A DNA stretch of 60,000 bases from Nymphaea colorata (lineage: Eukaryota > Streptophyta > Magnoliopsida > Nymphaeales > Nymphaeaceae). Under the pieces are notes generated by a model. The model was not told the DNA's origin. It was given only the letters and a program-made list of their open reading frames with translations, and ran no database searches. Each line of letters begins with the position of its first letter. Positions within the stretch are counted from its first letter, which is position 1. The position numbers and the translations under genes are program-made. Of the stretch, positions 21,311 to 32,063 are shown piece by piece. The stretch covers positions 1,129,143-1,189,142 of the forward strand of contig NC_045138.2 in assembly GCF_008831285.2 (NCBI RefSeq). The letters run 5' to 3'.

Positions 21311-23190
21311 ACTAGTGAAAGTCTAATAATTGGTTCGATTCATCTGAGTACTACTCTTATAGACTGCAAACATAAATGTGTTACATTTTAGTTTGTCGAA
21401 GCAATCATATACCCCTGGGGAAAATGGGAAGTTTCTACCTCTCTTCAAATCGACAATCCAATATTCTTTGATCTCAAAATTAGATTCAGATGAGACACTG
21501 GCTTCACTTTGCAACCATGTGCATATGACCAGGACAAGCATCCGGTTTGCATTCGAATCTAAATCAGGATTTAACTTAATCGATAACGAATCAGCTATAA
21601 AAAGTATACAGTGTTTTAAAACTAAACTAAATATTGCATTTAGAAAGGATCGAATCCAGGTCAGGTTCAGATCTATACCCGATTAGTAGTTGAGGTCAAC
21701 AATTAGGTAGGCAGTATCCGGACCTGCGTAGTTATCAGATAAAGCCGGTCCAGGAAAGAGATAAAGAGGGGATACCAAACGAGGAGGTGACTTGAAGATT
21801 GGGCTCATATCCAGTCAAGTCGCATTTAAAACGGCAGTAAGAATCTAAGGTGTACATGTGGTTATATATTGATATAATGAATAAGTGTGGACTGATACAC
21901 ACGGCCCCAACAATCACCTGGTGGACAAAACAAATTAATAAATGCGATCTGCAAAGTGTATTTAATAAAGATTAGGTAAGCTTTGAGTGGCGCTATTTAA
22001 ATGCATGAAACAATAAGGGTGCATATATCATGATGCATCAAACTTGACGCTTAAAAAAATTATGATTCTGATGAGAAAAATCATATTAAAGGTAGGTTTC
22101 TCAGCTGAATCTATTTGAGCCAGATTAAATTAAGTGTTTTTTTTTTTCTATATTTTGCCTTGTTAGGAAAGAGATTCATGTTCTTCAGAGTGGAAATTCC
22201 GGTTGGACTGGACTTACTGCTGCAAGACTCAAATCTAAATTCAAAAGCGACAGGGTGTAACAGATCTGGACCAGGTCCATACGGCACAAATGAGAAATTA
22301 TTGATGTCCTTTTCATTGGAAAGTTGCCCATCAATATTAGAAATTTGGATCAGAACCCAGATCTTGTATGAATTACTATGAAATTCATACCCGGAAGGAT
22401 ATTAGTATATTACTAATAGTTAGCTACAGATCTCATCAAAACTGGATCATATTCAATGACTTGACACCCAACTGACCTGATCATGAGATGCAAACATGGA
22501 TTTTTTTCCATGTAATTCATTTTGTAGAATCAACACTTGGGATCGGCACACAATTTTTTTTTAGTTATTTGAGGTAAACATGGAGTAGTATTTCATCATA
22601 CCACCTACCACCCAAGAAGAAAGCCAAAACCCCCCACCCTTCCCTGTCCCTGAAGGTACCTCCACCACCTATCATATTTGACTTAACAAAATCTTTGTTA
22701 TCAACACTACATAAATCATCTAAAGGGGTCTCGATTGGAATCTTTACTGCTAACCAGCCTAGAAAATCTAATGAACTAGGCAAAAAAAGAAGACACTATA
22801 TGAAAAAATATATATATATTTGTTTCAGTGGAATTAATTCTTTCGTTCTTTATTTTGATTGAAAATTCAGAGATCAATGATACAGTGCAGAAAGTAGAAT
22901 AAGCAACAGATGTTAGATTTAATTACGGCTGACTTAATCGAAACCTGGATTTTTTTTATTATATAAGTTTTGGACTTGTTAATACGTAGTTAGTTATACC
23001 ATGTTGATTTTGGAGTTGGCAATATTGCACATTATATTAGAATTGGATGAAAATTGATTAGATTTTTATCAAGCAGAAAAATAAATAAGATTGTATGTAT
23101 GCATAAACCAATCAAGATCGAACTCAGATGTGTTTAGACAAACAATGGATCCGCTTGTAAAATTGTTTAGAACATGAATTAACAACTAAG
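21311..23190. repeat. 1.9 kb dispersed repeat, copy 1 (direct copy at 56244-58150)
   Basis: Continuous similarity with 56244-58150 in the same orientation, starting at CTAGTGAAAGTCTA and ending near TTAGAAC/TATGAATTA. Differences are point changes and small indels, including a few short insertions. No long ORF is shared, so it is non-coding. Just upstream and at the start (about 21285-21345) there is a tRNA-promoter-like pair: TAGCTGGTCTGG and, about 40 bases on, GGTTCGATTC. This recalls box A and box B of a SINE, but similarity between copies begins between the two. Confidence 0.8.
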
Positions 23191-23649
23191 TTAATTTCAG
23201 GCTTTAGCATATATATGCATATAATAAAGCTGAAATCTGCCGGCCATATTTTATAACTCAGTTAGGAGAGCTGAGAGTGCTAATTGTTCCGGACATGGAA
23301 GGCACAATAAGTGATACTTCTCCCCTCTCCTACTAAATTCCTCAAATTCTTAAGAACCAGTTCCTCTCTCTCTCTCTTCTACATTTATGAAGAGGTAGTT
23401 TCTTCAGTTGGGAAGCATTGTGAACGAGTGCATAAATAGGCAGGTCCACCATCATGAAATGCATAAGATATCTGATGATCCAAACCCATTTAATTTAATC
23501 GAGATACTGTAAGATCTACATTTGAATTGAATGCTTAGTAGAAAGATCAAATATTACTTTTTCGATATATCTGAGCCCGAACACTCGGATAATTCTGGAT
23601 TTGATTAAGAATCCAATCGCGATCGATCTTCATATACTTCTTGAGAAAA

Positions 23650-24197
23650 CTAACTTTCAGGATTCCAGATGGATCCGTCAGTTGCATGTATAGCTCTCTT
23701 CTTCCACACCCTTCTCAGTCTGCAACTCTTCCTCATCATCTTTATCTTTACTCACTTCCCAATCATCTTCCTCCCTGTACTTCCTCTGTCCTCACAGACT
23801 TGTCTTAGTAGAAGTGGGTGGTGATGGTGGTTTCCTTCCTTGCCATGGGAGGAATATGGAGCTTCTGGGAGCCATTCTTCCTCTTGACGTATTCGTTGTA
23901 AATGTCTGGTGTTGGGCTCGAGGTGCCCAAAAATTTAGACTCCCCAACAAGGACGATGACGATGACATTGGAGACAACAAACAGGAATTTTGGGCAAAGG
24001 ATGTAACCCATCATGTTGGGAAGGAAGACGTACAGGAGAAACTTGATGAAGAATCAAAGGGGAGAAAGCCAGGGAGGGCTTGATAAAAATAAGCCCACCA
24101 ATATTGGTGTCACTGCCTACAAGGTGAGCTTGTGGAGATAATTGGTCTTCTTGTACTTGACCATGGCTCTGAATTTCTCAACCTTTACGGGGTCCAT
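23650..24197 (-). pseudogene. DUF4408-type gene, left-arm copy
   Basis: Begins with an intact start, MDPVKVEKFRAMVKYKKTN, the usual opening of the plant DUF4408 (cotton-fibre-protein-like) family. Hydrophobic segments follow, then FLGTSSPTPDIYNEYVKR, matching the conserved (S)KF-G...EIY-EYV block. In-frame stops interrupt it: TAG at 24119-24117, TGA at 24056-24054 and TAA at 23807-23805. A one-base gain lies further on (GTACAGGGAGG versus GTCAGGGAGG in the other arm). Family members are small membrane-associated proteins of largely unknown role. Lesions differ from those of the right-arm copy, so the two decayed independently. Confidence 0.78.
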
Positions 24198-24306
24198 AGC
24201 TCAAGAGATATGCAGTAAAAGAGAAAAAGAGAGAGAATGAAAGAAAGTGAGCTGACAATCGGGATTTAATTTTGGGAGCGGGATTCAAGTTCATTGAATA
24301 GGAGAG

Positions 24307-24645
24307 TGATGAAAACTTTGTGATTGTTACACCACATTCATAATCAATCACAGCACACAGAAAAATACGTGGTTCTGCATGTTAGCCTACATCCACGAGA
24401 GAAGAGAGGAGCTCTTGTTTATTCAGAACTTAAAACAATCAGAGATACAAGGGAGATATTTATAGCAGCATTTACAATCGGCTAAAGATGAGAGGGAGAG
24501 AAAGGTTAGGGATAAACCAGAAAAGCTTGAAAGAGATATCTCCAAAAATCTCTGTCCAGGATCGACGCAATCTCCTCATCTCTTTCCAAGAATGTCGTAA
24601 TTGATTAACGTGATCTCCTCTTCTCCTTGATAGGAAGATCCAACA
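24307..24645 (-). mobile_element. Solo LTR (339 bases) with 5-base target duplication
   Basis: On the minus strand it reads TGTTGGATCTTCC...TTTTCATCA, with TG...CA ends and an ACGTGGTTC-like segment typical of Copia LTRs. It is flanked by a perfect GAGAG duplication (24302-24306 and 24646-24650). The right arm of the palindrome shows the empty site: near 24940-24960 the flanks join directly with a single GAGAG. No internal Copia sequence remains, so this is a solo LTR left by recombination between two LTRs. Confidence 0.9.
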
Positions 24646-24708
24646 GAGAGAAGATAGAGAGAGAGCAGAGGAGGAATTCCATATGAGAAAATAAATCAGG
24701 CGGGGGAG

Positions 24709-24716
24709 TTTATATA
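24709..24716 (-). promoter_or_regulatory. TATA box, left-arm DUF4408 copy
   Basis: TATATAAA on the minus strand, mirrored at 24878-24885. It is now separated from its gene by the solo LTR, about 510 bases from the start codon. Confidence 0.6.
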
Positions 24717-24767
24717 GCATTGAGGAAGATGGTGGTAGTGGTTTTGCTTCAACGATGCTGCCTTTGT

Positions 24768-24797
24768 GAGAGAGAGAGAGAGAGAGAGAGAGAGCAG

Positions 24798-24828
<31 letters not shown>
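24768..24828. repeat. (GA)n(CT)n microsatellite at palindrome centre
   Basis: Purine run followed by its complement, forming the tip of the palindrome between two divergent promoters. Confidence 0.95.
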
Positions 24829-24877
24829 AAAAGGCAGCATATTGAAGCAAAACCACTACCACCATCTTCCTCAATGC

Positions 24878-24885
24878 TATATAAA
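24878..24885 (+). promoter_or_regulatory. TATA box, right-arm DUF4408 copy
   Basis: TATATAAA about 170 bases upstream of the former start codon, at a plausible distance for a plant promoter with a CT-rich leader. Confidence 0.62.
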
Positions 24886-25052
24886 CTCCCCCGCCTGACT
24901 TATTTTCTCATATGGAATTCCTCCTCTGCTCTCTCTCTATCTTCTCTCCTATTCAATGAACTTGAATCCCGCTCCCAAAATTTTATCCGGATTGTGAGCT
25001 CTCTTTCTTTCATTCTCTCTCTCTTTTTCTTTTACTGCACATCTCTTGAGCT

Positions 25053-25561
25053 ATAGACCCCATAAAAGTTGAGAAATTCAGAGCCATGGTCAAGTACAAG
25101 AAGACCAATTATCTCCACATGCTGGCCTTCTACGCAGTGACACCAATCATGGTAGGCTTATTTTTATCAAGCCCTCTCTGGCTTTCTCCCCTCTGCTTCT
25201 TCATCAAGTCTCCCAACATGATGGGTTACATCCTTTGCTCAAAATCCCAGTTTGTTGTCTCCAATGTCATCAACATCGTCCTTGTTGGGGAGTCTAAATT
25301 TTTGGGCACCTCGAGCCCAGCCCCAGAAATTTATGACGAATACGTCAAGAGGAAGAATGGCTACCAGAAACTCCATGCTCCTCCCATGGCAAGGAAGGAA
25401 ACCATGGCCACCCAGTTCTCGAATACAAGTTTGTGAGGAGTGAGGAAGTCAGGGAGGAAGATGATTGGGAAGTGAGTAAAGATGAAGATGATGATGAGGA
25501 GTTGCAGACTGAGAATGGTATACAAGCAACCGACGGATCCATCTGGAATACTCAAAGTTAG
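25053..25561 (+). pseudogene. DUF4408-type gene, right-arm copy
   Basis: Mirror copy of the left-arm gene. The start codon has become ATA (25053-25055); the next in-frame ATG is 11 codons on (MVKYKKTNYL). It lacks 18 bases present in the left arm (in frame, after the FFIK residues), keeps the other hydrophobic segments and the FLGTSSPAPEIYDEYVKR block, then loses frame by a one-base deletion near 25418 and meets TGA at 25434-25436. Beyond it the old frame resumes as an acidic tail (EEVREEDDWEVSKDEDDDEE) ending at TAG 25559-25561. A shortened protein of 116 residues from 25086 is possible but would lack the tail. Confidence 0.75.
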
Positions 25562-25779
25562 TTTTCTCAAGAAATATATGAAGATCAATTGCGATTGGAT
25601 TCTTAAACCAAGTCCATAATTATCTGAGTGTCTGGACTCAGATATATCAAAAAAGTACTATTTGATCTTTCTACGAGTTGATAAGCATTCAATTCAAATG
25701 TAGATCTTACAATATCTCGATCAAGTATAATGGGTTTGGATTATCAGATATCTTATACATTATATGATGGTGGACCTAC

Positions 25780-25830
25780 CCATTTATGCACACCTTGACA
25801 ATGCTTCCTAACCGAAGAAACAACATCTTC
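25780..25830 (+). promoter_or_regulatory. F-box leader module (49-base unit) upstream of the F-box gene
   Basis: CCATTTATGCACACC...CTAACCGAAGAAAC, followed by a TATA-like ATAAATATAG about 75 bases before the ATG. Copies of the module recur at about 17725-17770, 18235-18282, 23390-23445, 40490-40535 and 45270-45320, and six times in tandem at 59020-59310. Confidence 0.6.
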
Positions 25831-25905
25831 ATAAATATAGAAGAGAGAGAGAAACTGGTTCTTACGAATTTGAAGAATTTAGTAAGAGAGGGGAGAAGGA
25901 GCACC

Positions 25906-26286
25906 ATGGGCAAGATCATGAAGAAGGCTGTCATGAAGAGTCTAGTGACTCTTGATGTTCTTCCAGAAGAAGTCGTTGTAGAGATCGTAGCACGCATTGT
26001 TTTTTTGTCATCGGCCATGTTGTTGGTTCCTGATCTTGCCAACATGAAGCTCACGTAAGTTTTATGTCATCTCCAACAGATGCAACTTTCAAGCACTCTG
26101 CATGGATTCTCTAATGGGTTTGATTCAAATGGGATGTGTAGGTGCAAGATGCTGCGTGAAGCTGCAAGGGACAGATGGGTGCTCAGACAAATGACACACC
26201 ATTCGAAAATGGCATGTATAATAATGTTTAGACCACACGTAGCACACACCTGCTTCAGCCCCTGCTTTGAGGACAATTGTAAGTAA
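25906..26286 (+). CDS. Small two-exon F-box protein gene
   Basis: Exon 1 is 25906-26054, intron 26055-26141 (87 bases, GTAAGT...AG), exon 2 is 26142-26286; together 97 codons and a stop. Exon 1 gives MGKIMKKAVMKSLVTLDVLP, EEVVVEIVARI and DLANMKLT; exon 2 continues TCKMLREAARDRWVLRQMTHH. Joined, this is an F-box of the At2g35280-like plant class (LP..V..EI..R.......DL...KL.CK...). F-box proteins connect SKP1-cullin ubiquitin ligases to targets, but no substrate-binding domain is visible. The frame ends at AATTGTAAGTAA, which could instead be a donor (GTAAGT at 26279) leading to an unseen third exon. The 5' UTR is GA-rich, preceded by ATAAATATA and the 49-base module. It may be an active gene or a recently broken one. 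Confidence 0.65.
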
Positions 26287-26586
26287 AGACTACACATCTA
26301 TCTCCATCTTCATCAATGGATGACAAAAGAAAAAAGAAACAATATGGTAGTACACAAGATTAGACCGCTTGGGCTGCTTTAATTTTACTACATTGGTTTG
26401 CCAAGGCAACACATCCTGTAAATTTAAGCCTACCCACATAGAGGGGAAGACATAGGTTCAAAGAATGGAACTTGCAAAGAAGAAAAGGTGTACCAGCAAT
26501 GCAACTGCATTCTTAAGACAATAAATGCAAACCCGAAACCAATGAAAAAAGAAAACAAGAATAAAGCATGGGAGAGTGCATTCTTT

Positions 26587-26823
26587 AAGGTTCTGTTTGG
26601 TTCACCGTAGATCTGAGATTCATGGTGATCTGGAAACTCTAATATCTCAAATCCATGGATTTAAGATCGGACACCTCCCTTCCAATCCGATCTTAAATTC
26701 ATGGTTTTTAACATGTAGCATGAATGTGAAATTCATGCTATTAATTAAGATCCTCAGTTTGTTTAAACTAAAGATCTCTCGAAACACGTCTTTTAATGCA
26801 ACCTTGGATCAAACACATCCTAA
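26587..26823 (+). mobile_element. hAT-like MITE, copy 1
   Basis: About 237 bases starting AAGGTTCTGTTTGGTT and ending ATCAAACACATCCTAA, the CTGTTTGG/CCAAACA type of terminus common in small hAT-related elements. Internal sequence is partly palindromic (several words of the form ATCCATGGATTT and AAGATCGGA). An inverted copy lies at 55643-55872, and the right end only at about 44685-44738. No coding sequence. Confidence 0.7.
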
Positions 26824-27310
26824 AGAAAAAAAACAAGATGAAAGATAGGGAGTTGATAGTGAATAAGTTTTAAAGATGAGAAGCATAAAAAAACCACAAA
26901 AGAAGTATTCGTATAAAAGAAGAAGAGAAAGTACAAAAAACGGTATGAGGTCTCTCTCTCTCTCTATGTTCCCTGGAATGGTCAAAGCTATTAAGCAAGC
27001 CTCTATATATTCTTGCGATCTCTTTCACTGCACCTAGGGGAGAAGATTTCTTCCTTTTTTAAGATGTATTTTTCAATAAAATTATATTACACCAAAGAGA
27101 AAATATTACCTCTGTTGCTATATTATTTCTGGGAAAATGTGAGATTTGGAAGATAATTGTATCCATAAAAGATGTCATTTGATGATATTTTAGGATATTG
27201 TGGATGTGACAATTCATTTTGAATAATAATATACATAGAAACACACGATCACAGGATACTTTTAAGATATGTGATAATCTGTTTTGTAATAATGCAAAAC
27301 AGATTCCATT
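26760..27310 (+). repeat. Dispersed repeat R2, direct copy at 44680-45200
   Basis: Includes the end of the MITE, a short CT microsatellite near 26952 and the segment around GATGTATTTTTCAATAAAAT. Similarity to 44680-45200 is continuous and in the same orientation. At the second location R2 runs on into the 49-base leader module and mosaic units; here it stops at about 27310. Non-coding. Confidence 0.75.
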
Positions 27311-27399
27311 TGTAGGTACCACAAATCGTCGTAAATGAGAGAGGCAAAATGATAGAAATGGTCCTTTGACTGGAAAAGGGGTAAAGGCGACATCCTTCA

Positions 27400-28285
27400 A
27401 CTGAGACAAATGACCATATACACATTACATAGTGAAATTAAAATTATTCCGCCAACATCTATTGTCAGTTGAGTTATTTTTATATTTTTATATTTCGTGA
27501 TGTTAAAAACTATTGCCAATGTTGAATTTTACAGATAAAAATGGTGACCAATATATTACAGTCACAGAATTCTGTGACGGTTTTTTCATTCACAAAATTT
27601 GAAAAAAAAAAACTCATGTGACCATGGGCTGGTTGATTTTAATCATAGTCACAAATAATGACAGTTTTAAACGACGAGGTTTTTCTCGGATATAATATGG
27701 TGAGCTTGAATAAAAGTAACAGCCACAACTAAAACCATAGCTAGTAGTTCAGGTAAATCATTGCTGGAAGTTACAATGACTATAGTCTAAATCATAGTAA
27801 TAGAAACATGTTTTTTTTGAAAAAAAATGTGATAAATTAAATAATCGTTTAACATTTAAAAAACATTAGTTTTAATGTTAAAAATGAAAAAAACAAGTTT
27901 TTAACATTTTTTTTTACTTTTTTCATTTTTTTATTTTCAATGCCAAATAGTTTTTTTTATTTTCTATTTTTTATGTGTTGCAAATCTACTTACTTTTGAT
28001 GTTTGTGTTATTAGTAGTTCACTTATTTTATTTTGCCCTAATTTTTTAGTTTTTTAATTTTTTAAAAAATTTACCATATTTTTTTTAAAGTTCACTGTAT
28101 TATACATAAGAAAAACCCCACTGTTTAAAACTCTGAAACATTATTTGTGACTATGGTCTAAACCATGACAAAAAGTAAATAACCACAATAGCTATTGCTA
28201 CAACCACTTTAATTAATAGCGACAAGAAAGACCATGGCTGAAAATACATTCAACTATGGTTTCAATTTGTGTATCGAACAATGTT
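27400..28285. other. AT-rich intergenic DNA with a dispersed T-rich repeat
   Basis: No gene seen. About 27830-28140 is similar to 50885-51180 (shared words TTTTGATGTTTGTGTTATTAG and AATGCCAAA). Repeated words around GACTATGGT and its complement near 27650-28260 suggest the ends of an unclassified DNA element. Confidence 0.5.
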
Positions 28286-28292
28286 TTTTCAA

Positions 28293-29929
28293 TCTATAAA
28301 TTTGATTTTTGAGTTTATTGTGGAGGTACATTTAGAAAAATAAGTGGGGCATTCGATGGATTGAAAGAAGTTTGAAGTGAAAACCTGGTGGTTCTGACAA
28401 AGGGCGGATGGGCTAGATGTAAGTAATTGTCCATACAAAACCCCAAAAACCATTTATTTTTATATTTTTCATTTTGAGTATTGTTTATTTATATATAGAT
28501 GTCTTTAAAAAATTTAAATAACTAGTACCCTTTAACTATAATTCTAATAATATTTGAGAACAAATAACGGTTAAAGACTTCCGGAATTGCAAAAACGGGT
28601 AAAACATTTTCAAAGGGAAAAAAGTCACGTTGTCTGAAACAAAGTGAGAAAAGGAAAACAACCCCCATGATTTTTATTTGCCCGAAAATAAGATGTTTAG
28701 AGTCATTCATTTTGTTGTTGAGTGAGAATCTTTCAATGGTTGCTCAAAGAATCAGTCTACATTTTTTGTTGGGAAGTTATTTTTGTCTCTGCTGAATGTG
28801 AACAACTACTTCGAATTATAACATAAAGTTGACTTAATGCTTGACGTTTGTTAGCCATGGAGCCAAGGAGACACCCAAGGTCCATGATGCATTGGGCAGG
28901 GTAGATCTCGGCATAGGGTTCGAGAAGTTGTTCCTGTCCTGGCTTCATCTTTTGATAAGAAAATGGGCAGGTCCCACTTGGAAATCAATGGGGAAAGACT
29001 ACCTAAAGACTCCTCTGCTTGTACGCTGCAGGTGCTTTCCATTCCTTTTCCTTCCCCTCATTTCAATCTTGGTTCCTTTCATTATTCCCTTTCTCCTCCA
29101 GGGCCCAAAGTCAGAAGATAGGCAAAGATGGTCAAGTGATGGATTGCCAGTCAATGCTGGGTCTGATGGTTCGAGGGGATTGGGTCTCATGAAGGAAAAT
29201 AGCAGGTCATTGGTCCAGAACCCAGCCGATGTAGAGTTCGGGTAGGCACGAGTGGTCCTCGAGTCTGTGGTGACCTCCGAACGAAGGGTCAGAACATAGT
29301 AATGGAGAAGTTAATAGCCAAAATAGAATTTGTTTTGGTTAGAGCGCCAATATCCGCTATATATTTGACGCAACGTCAAGCATTAAGTAAACTTTATGTT
29401 ATAATTAGAAGTAGTTGTTCACATTCAGCAGAGACAAAAATAACTTCCCAACAAAAAATGTAGACTGATTCTTTGAGCAACCATTGAAAGATCCTCACTC
29501 AACAACAAAATGAACGACTCTAAACATCTTATTTTCAGGCAACTAAAAATCATGGGGGTCGTTTTCTTTTTCTCGCCCTGTTTCAGACAACGTAACTTTT
29601 TTCCCTTTGAAAAAGTTTTACCGTTTTTGCAATTCCGGAAGTCTTTAACCGTTATTTGTTCCCAAATATTATTAAAATTATAGTTAAAGGGCACTAGTTA
29701 TTTAAATTTTTTAAATATGTATATATATAAATAAAAAATACTCAAAATGAAAATATAAAAACAAACTGTTTTTGGGGTTTTGTATGGACAATTACTTACA
29801 TCTAGCCCACACCTGAGTCTGCCCTTTGTCAAAACCACCTTCACTTCAAACTTCTTTCCTTCCATCAAATCGCCCTGCTTATTTTTCTAAATGTGCCTCC
29901 ACAAAAAATTTAAAAATCAAATTTATAGA
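28293..29929. mobile_element. Long inverted-repeat element carrying unrelated DNA
   Basis: Arms of about 565 bases (28293-28857 and about 29370-29929) starting TCTATAAATTTGATTTTT, around a 510-base spacer. Arms have diverged by point changes and small indels. The spacer (28860-29365) is much less AT-rich than the arms and holds a 134-codon frame at 28841-29245, so it may be captured host sequence, as in Pack-MULE elements. No target duplication was found and no transposase is present, so the superfamily is uncertain. Confidence 0.72.
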
Positions 29930-29944
29930 CTCATACTTCACCAA

Positions 29945-30620
29945 GCTGAGTCGAGTTTCTTCAGCTCCTGCTAATCAACTCAAGCTTGAGCCAAGAACGA
30001 ACTAATCAACTAGCTTGACCCTAGCTTGGCTTATGGCACACATGCCTAGCTCGAGCCCACTCAGCTTACCTCTTAGCTCAAACTCGACTTGTGAACATGT
30101 TGGCAACAACCATAACCTACTTGTCATCCTTTTTTTCTTTTTTTTCTCAAAATAGATTTTTACTGACAAGATGGTGCCAGTGGGCGGCAGGGGCCCTAGG
30201 CCCCCCTCCCCTCTTTTTTTCTAAAATTTACATGTAAAAACATTTTATTTGCTCCCGTCAAAATTTTAGAAACCATTCAACCTCACTCATGAAAAATTTC
30301 TTGCTCCACCACTAATTATTGGTACCACCACAACACCAATGGCCAACTTATCTTTTTCATTCACTGTAGTCTTTTCAATCCCTCTGTGCAGCTATTTATC
30401 TTATCAGGAGAAATTATTTCTTTAATTAACTTTCAAATATTAATTATACTTTTTATGGAAATAAATGATATTTCATTTAATTAGATCGGATGCACCTAAC
30501 ATATATGATTTCTGTTGCTATTTTTCTTAATTTCCATTTCAAAATAAAGGCCTTGTCAATGCGTCGGAGCAGCAGAAGTCTCCCCATGAAATGTCTATTT
30601 AGGTGGATCTGGGTATGGCT
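29945..30620. other. Intergenic with TCGAGC-rich fragment
   Basis: 29945-30110 is rich in AGCTCGAG/GACTCGA-like words similar to the interior of the MITE at 30621, probably a decayed relative. The rest is AT-rich and shows no gene. Confidence 0.45.
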
Positions 30621-31051
30621 AGGGCTGCACATTGAGTCGAGCCAACTTGGGCTCGACCCTAACTCGCTCGAAAAAATCAGCTCGCGCTCGACTCGTTTAT
30701 AAATGAGCCAAGTTTGAGCTTACAAAGATACTCGAAATGATAAACAAATCGAGTTCGAGTTTCAAGAACTCAACTTGTTTATACTCGACTCGACTTGAAA
30801 CTGGTACTCTATATAATATTGTCAAAACCGGTTTCACAAGTTACACAAGTTAAAGGAGTTACATGAGTAAAACGAGTTAATGCTTACAGGAGGTCATGCT
30901 AAACAAGTTAACGTCTAAACTAGTCAAATGGGTTAAACGAGCCGAGTTAGATCTCGATTTTATGTAGTTGACTCGAACTCGAGCTTGCTATAAAGAGCTC
31001 GAATCCTGGACCTGGCTAAGCTCGGGCTTGACTAGGCTAGTGTGCAGCCCT
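30621..31051. mobile_element. MITE with AGGGCTGCACA terminal repeats
   Basis: An 11-base terminal inverted repeat, AGGGCTGCACA at 30621-30631 and its complement at 31041-31051, encloses about 430 bases rich in CTCGA/GAGCTCG words. Both outer sides carry T/A (a possible TA duplication). No ORF. Confidence 0.75.
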
Positions 31052-31061
31052 AAGAAATGAA

Positions 31062-32055
31062 TATTAATCTCTTACAATTACAACCCACCCTCGTGTATTA
31101 TTGATTTGGATCATATTGGTTCGACCTAATTATGATCTGATTCGACCTATTTCAATATTGACACTGAACTGGATCAAATAGTAAATCGGGTCACCAAAAG
31201 GACCTCTACATTAAGGGACTGCAATTATTGACAACGGGAATCTATTGTTGTTCGACACAAGAATGTAATGATAAGCCCCTTGAAGAGCAGCTCATTTGCA
31301 GAAGAAACATTGCAATACCCTGACTTGTAATCAATTTTCCTGCCTAGCAGCAAATAATTAACAAACAAACAAGAATAGAAGTGCTGACAGCATGAAAAAG
31401 CAGATAATCTGATGGTATTATCCTAATACAAGCATGACAAAGAAAAGGTTATGTAAATTAAGACACTTTCAGAGTATCTTACAGTAGGTTCAGTTCGTTC
31501 ACAAAGCAAAGGTAATGCCATCAGTGGTAATAAATGTTACGCCTTTGGGATGCACATTGCAAGTTCACACCCAGCTAAACAGATCATATAAGCATGTTTT
31601 GGGTTTTGATGATTGAACCCAAAAAAAAAAAAAAATTATGTGTGTGAGTGTGTGTGTAAACTTTATGAAATCTACATGAAAACTCCTTGGTATGCTAATA
31701 TGAAGTATTAAAGAACACCAAACAAGTGAATGTTGCCAATAAGCAAGGCAGCTGAAGCATACACACAGATGAAGCAATGCAAAACATATGCCACTTTCCT
31801 AATGTCAATATTTGGTATTGCTAGCTTTTGTAGATATAGGTATTCAGGTTGTGGCAATTAGTACTGCTGCTGTTATAGGTAAACAAACAACAATGACTGC
31901 TACTATCCAGATAAATGCATAGCTTTAAAAGGCAATTAATGGCATTTTAGCAATGCCAGATTCTCCTAACACCAAAATTTGCCAATGTGTCAAATTTTTT
32001 ACTTCCTAAATTGACCACTTATGATATCCTTTCAACTTGGTATACTTATAAGTTA
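31062..32055. other. Intergenic, nothing recognised
   Basis: AT-rich DNA with a short A-run and (GT)n-like stretch near 31620-31660. No gene supported. Confidence 0.45.
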
Positions 32056-32063
32056 CTGCTGAC

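Larger units (their letters stand above)
23317..25890. repeat. 2.5 kb head-to-head palindrome
   Basis: Left arm 23317 to about 24766 and right arm about 24830-25890, joined by (GA)n at 24768-24794 and (CT)n at 24796-24828. From the centre outwards each arm holds a TATA box, a DUF4408-type gene, about 220 bases of spacer, the 49-base leader module and the F-box 5' UTR. The left arm stops at CTTCTCCCCTCTCC, a few bases before the F-box ATG; the right arm continues into a full F-box gene. The left arm is longer because a solo LTR sits in it. Arms are similar but clearly diverged, so the inversion is not recent. Confidence 0.88.

Noticed and set aside
24472-24840. 122-codon minus-strand ORF with Arg-Glu and Leu-Ser runs
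   Set aside because: Translation of the (GA)n(CT)n tip, the promoter leader and part of the solo LTR; it appears mirrored on the plus strand because of the palindrome.
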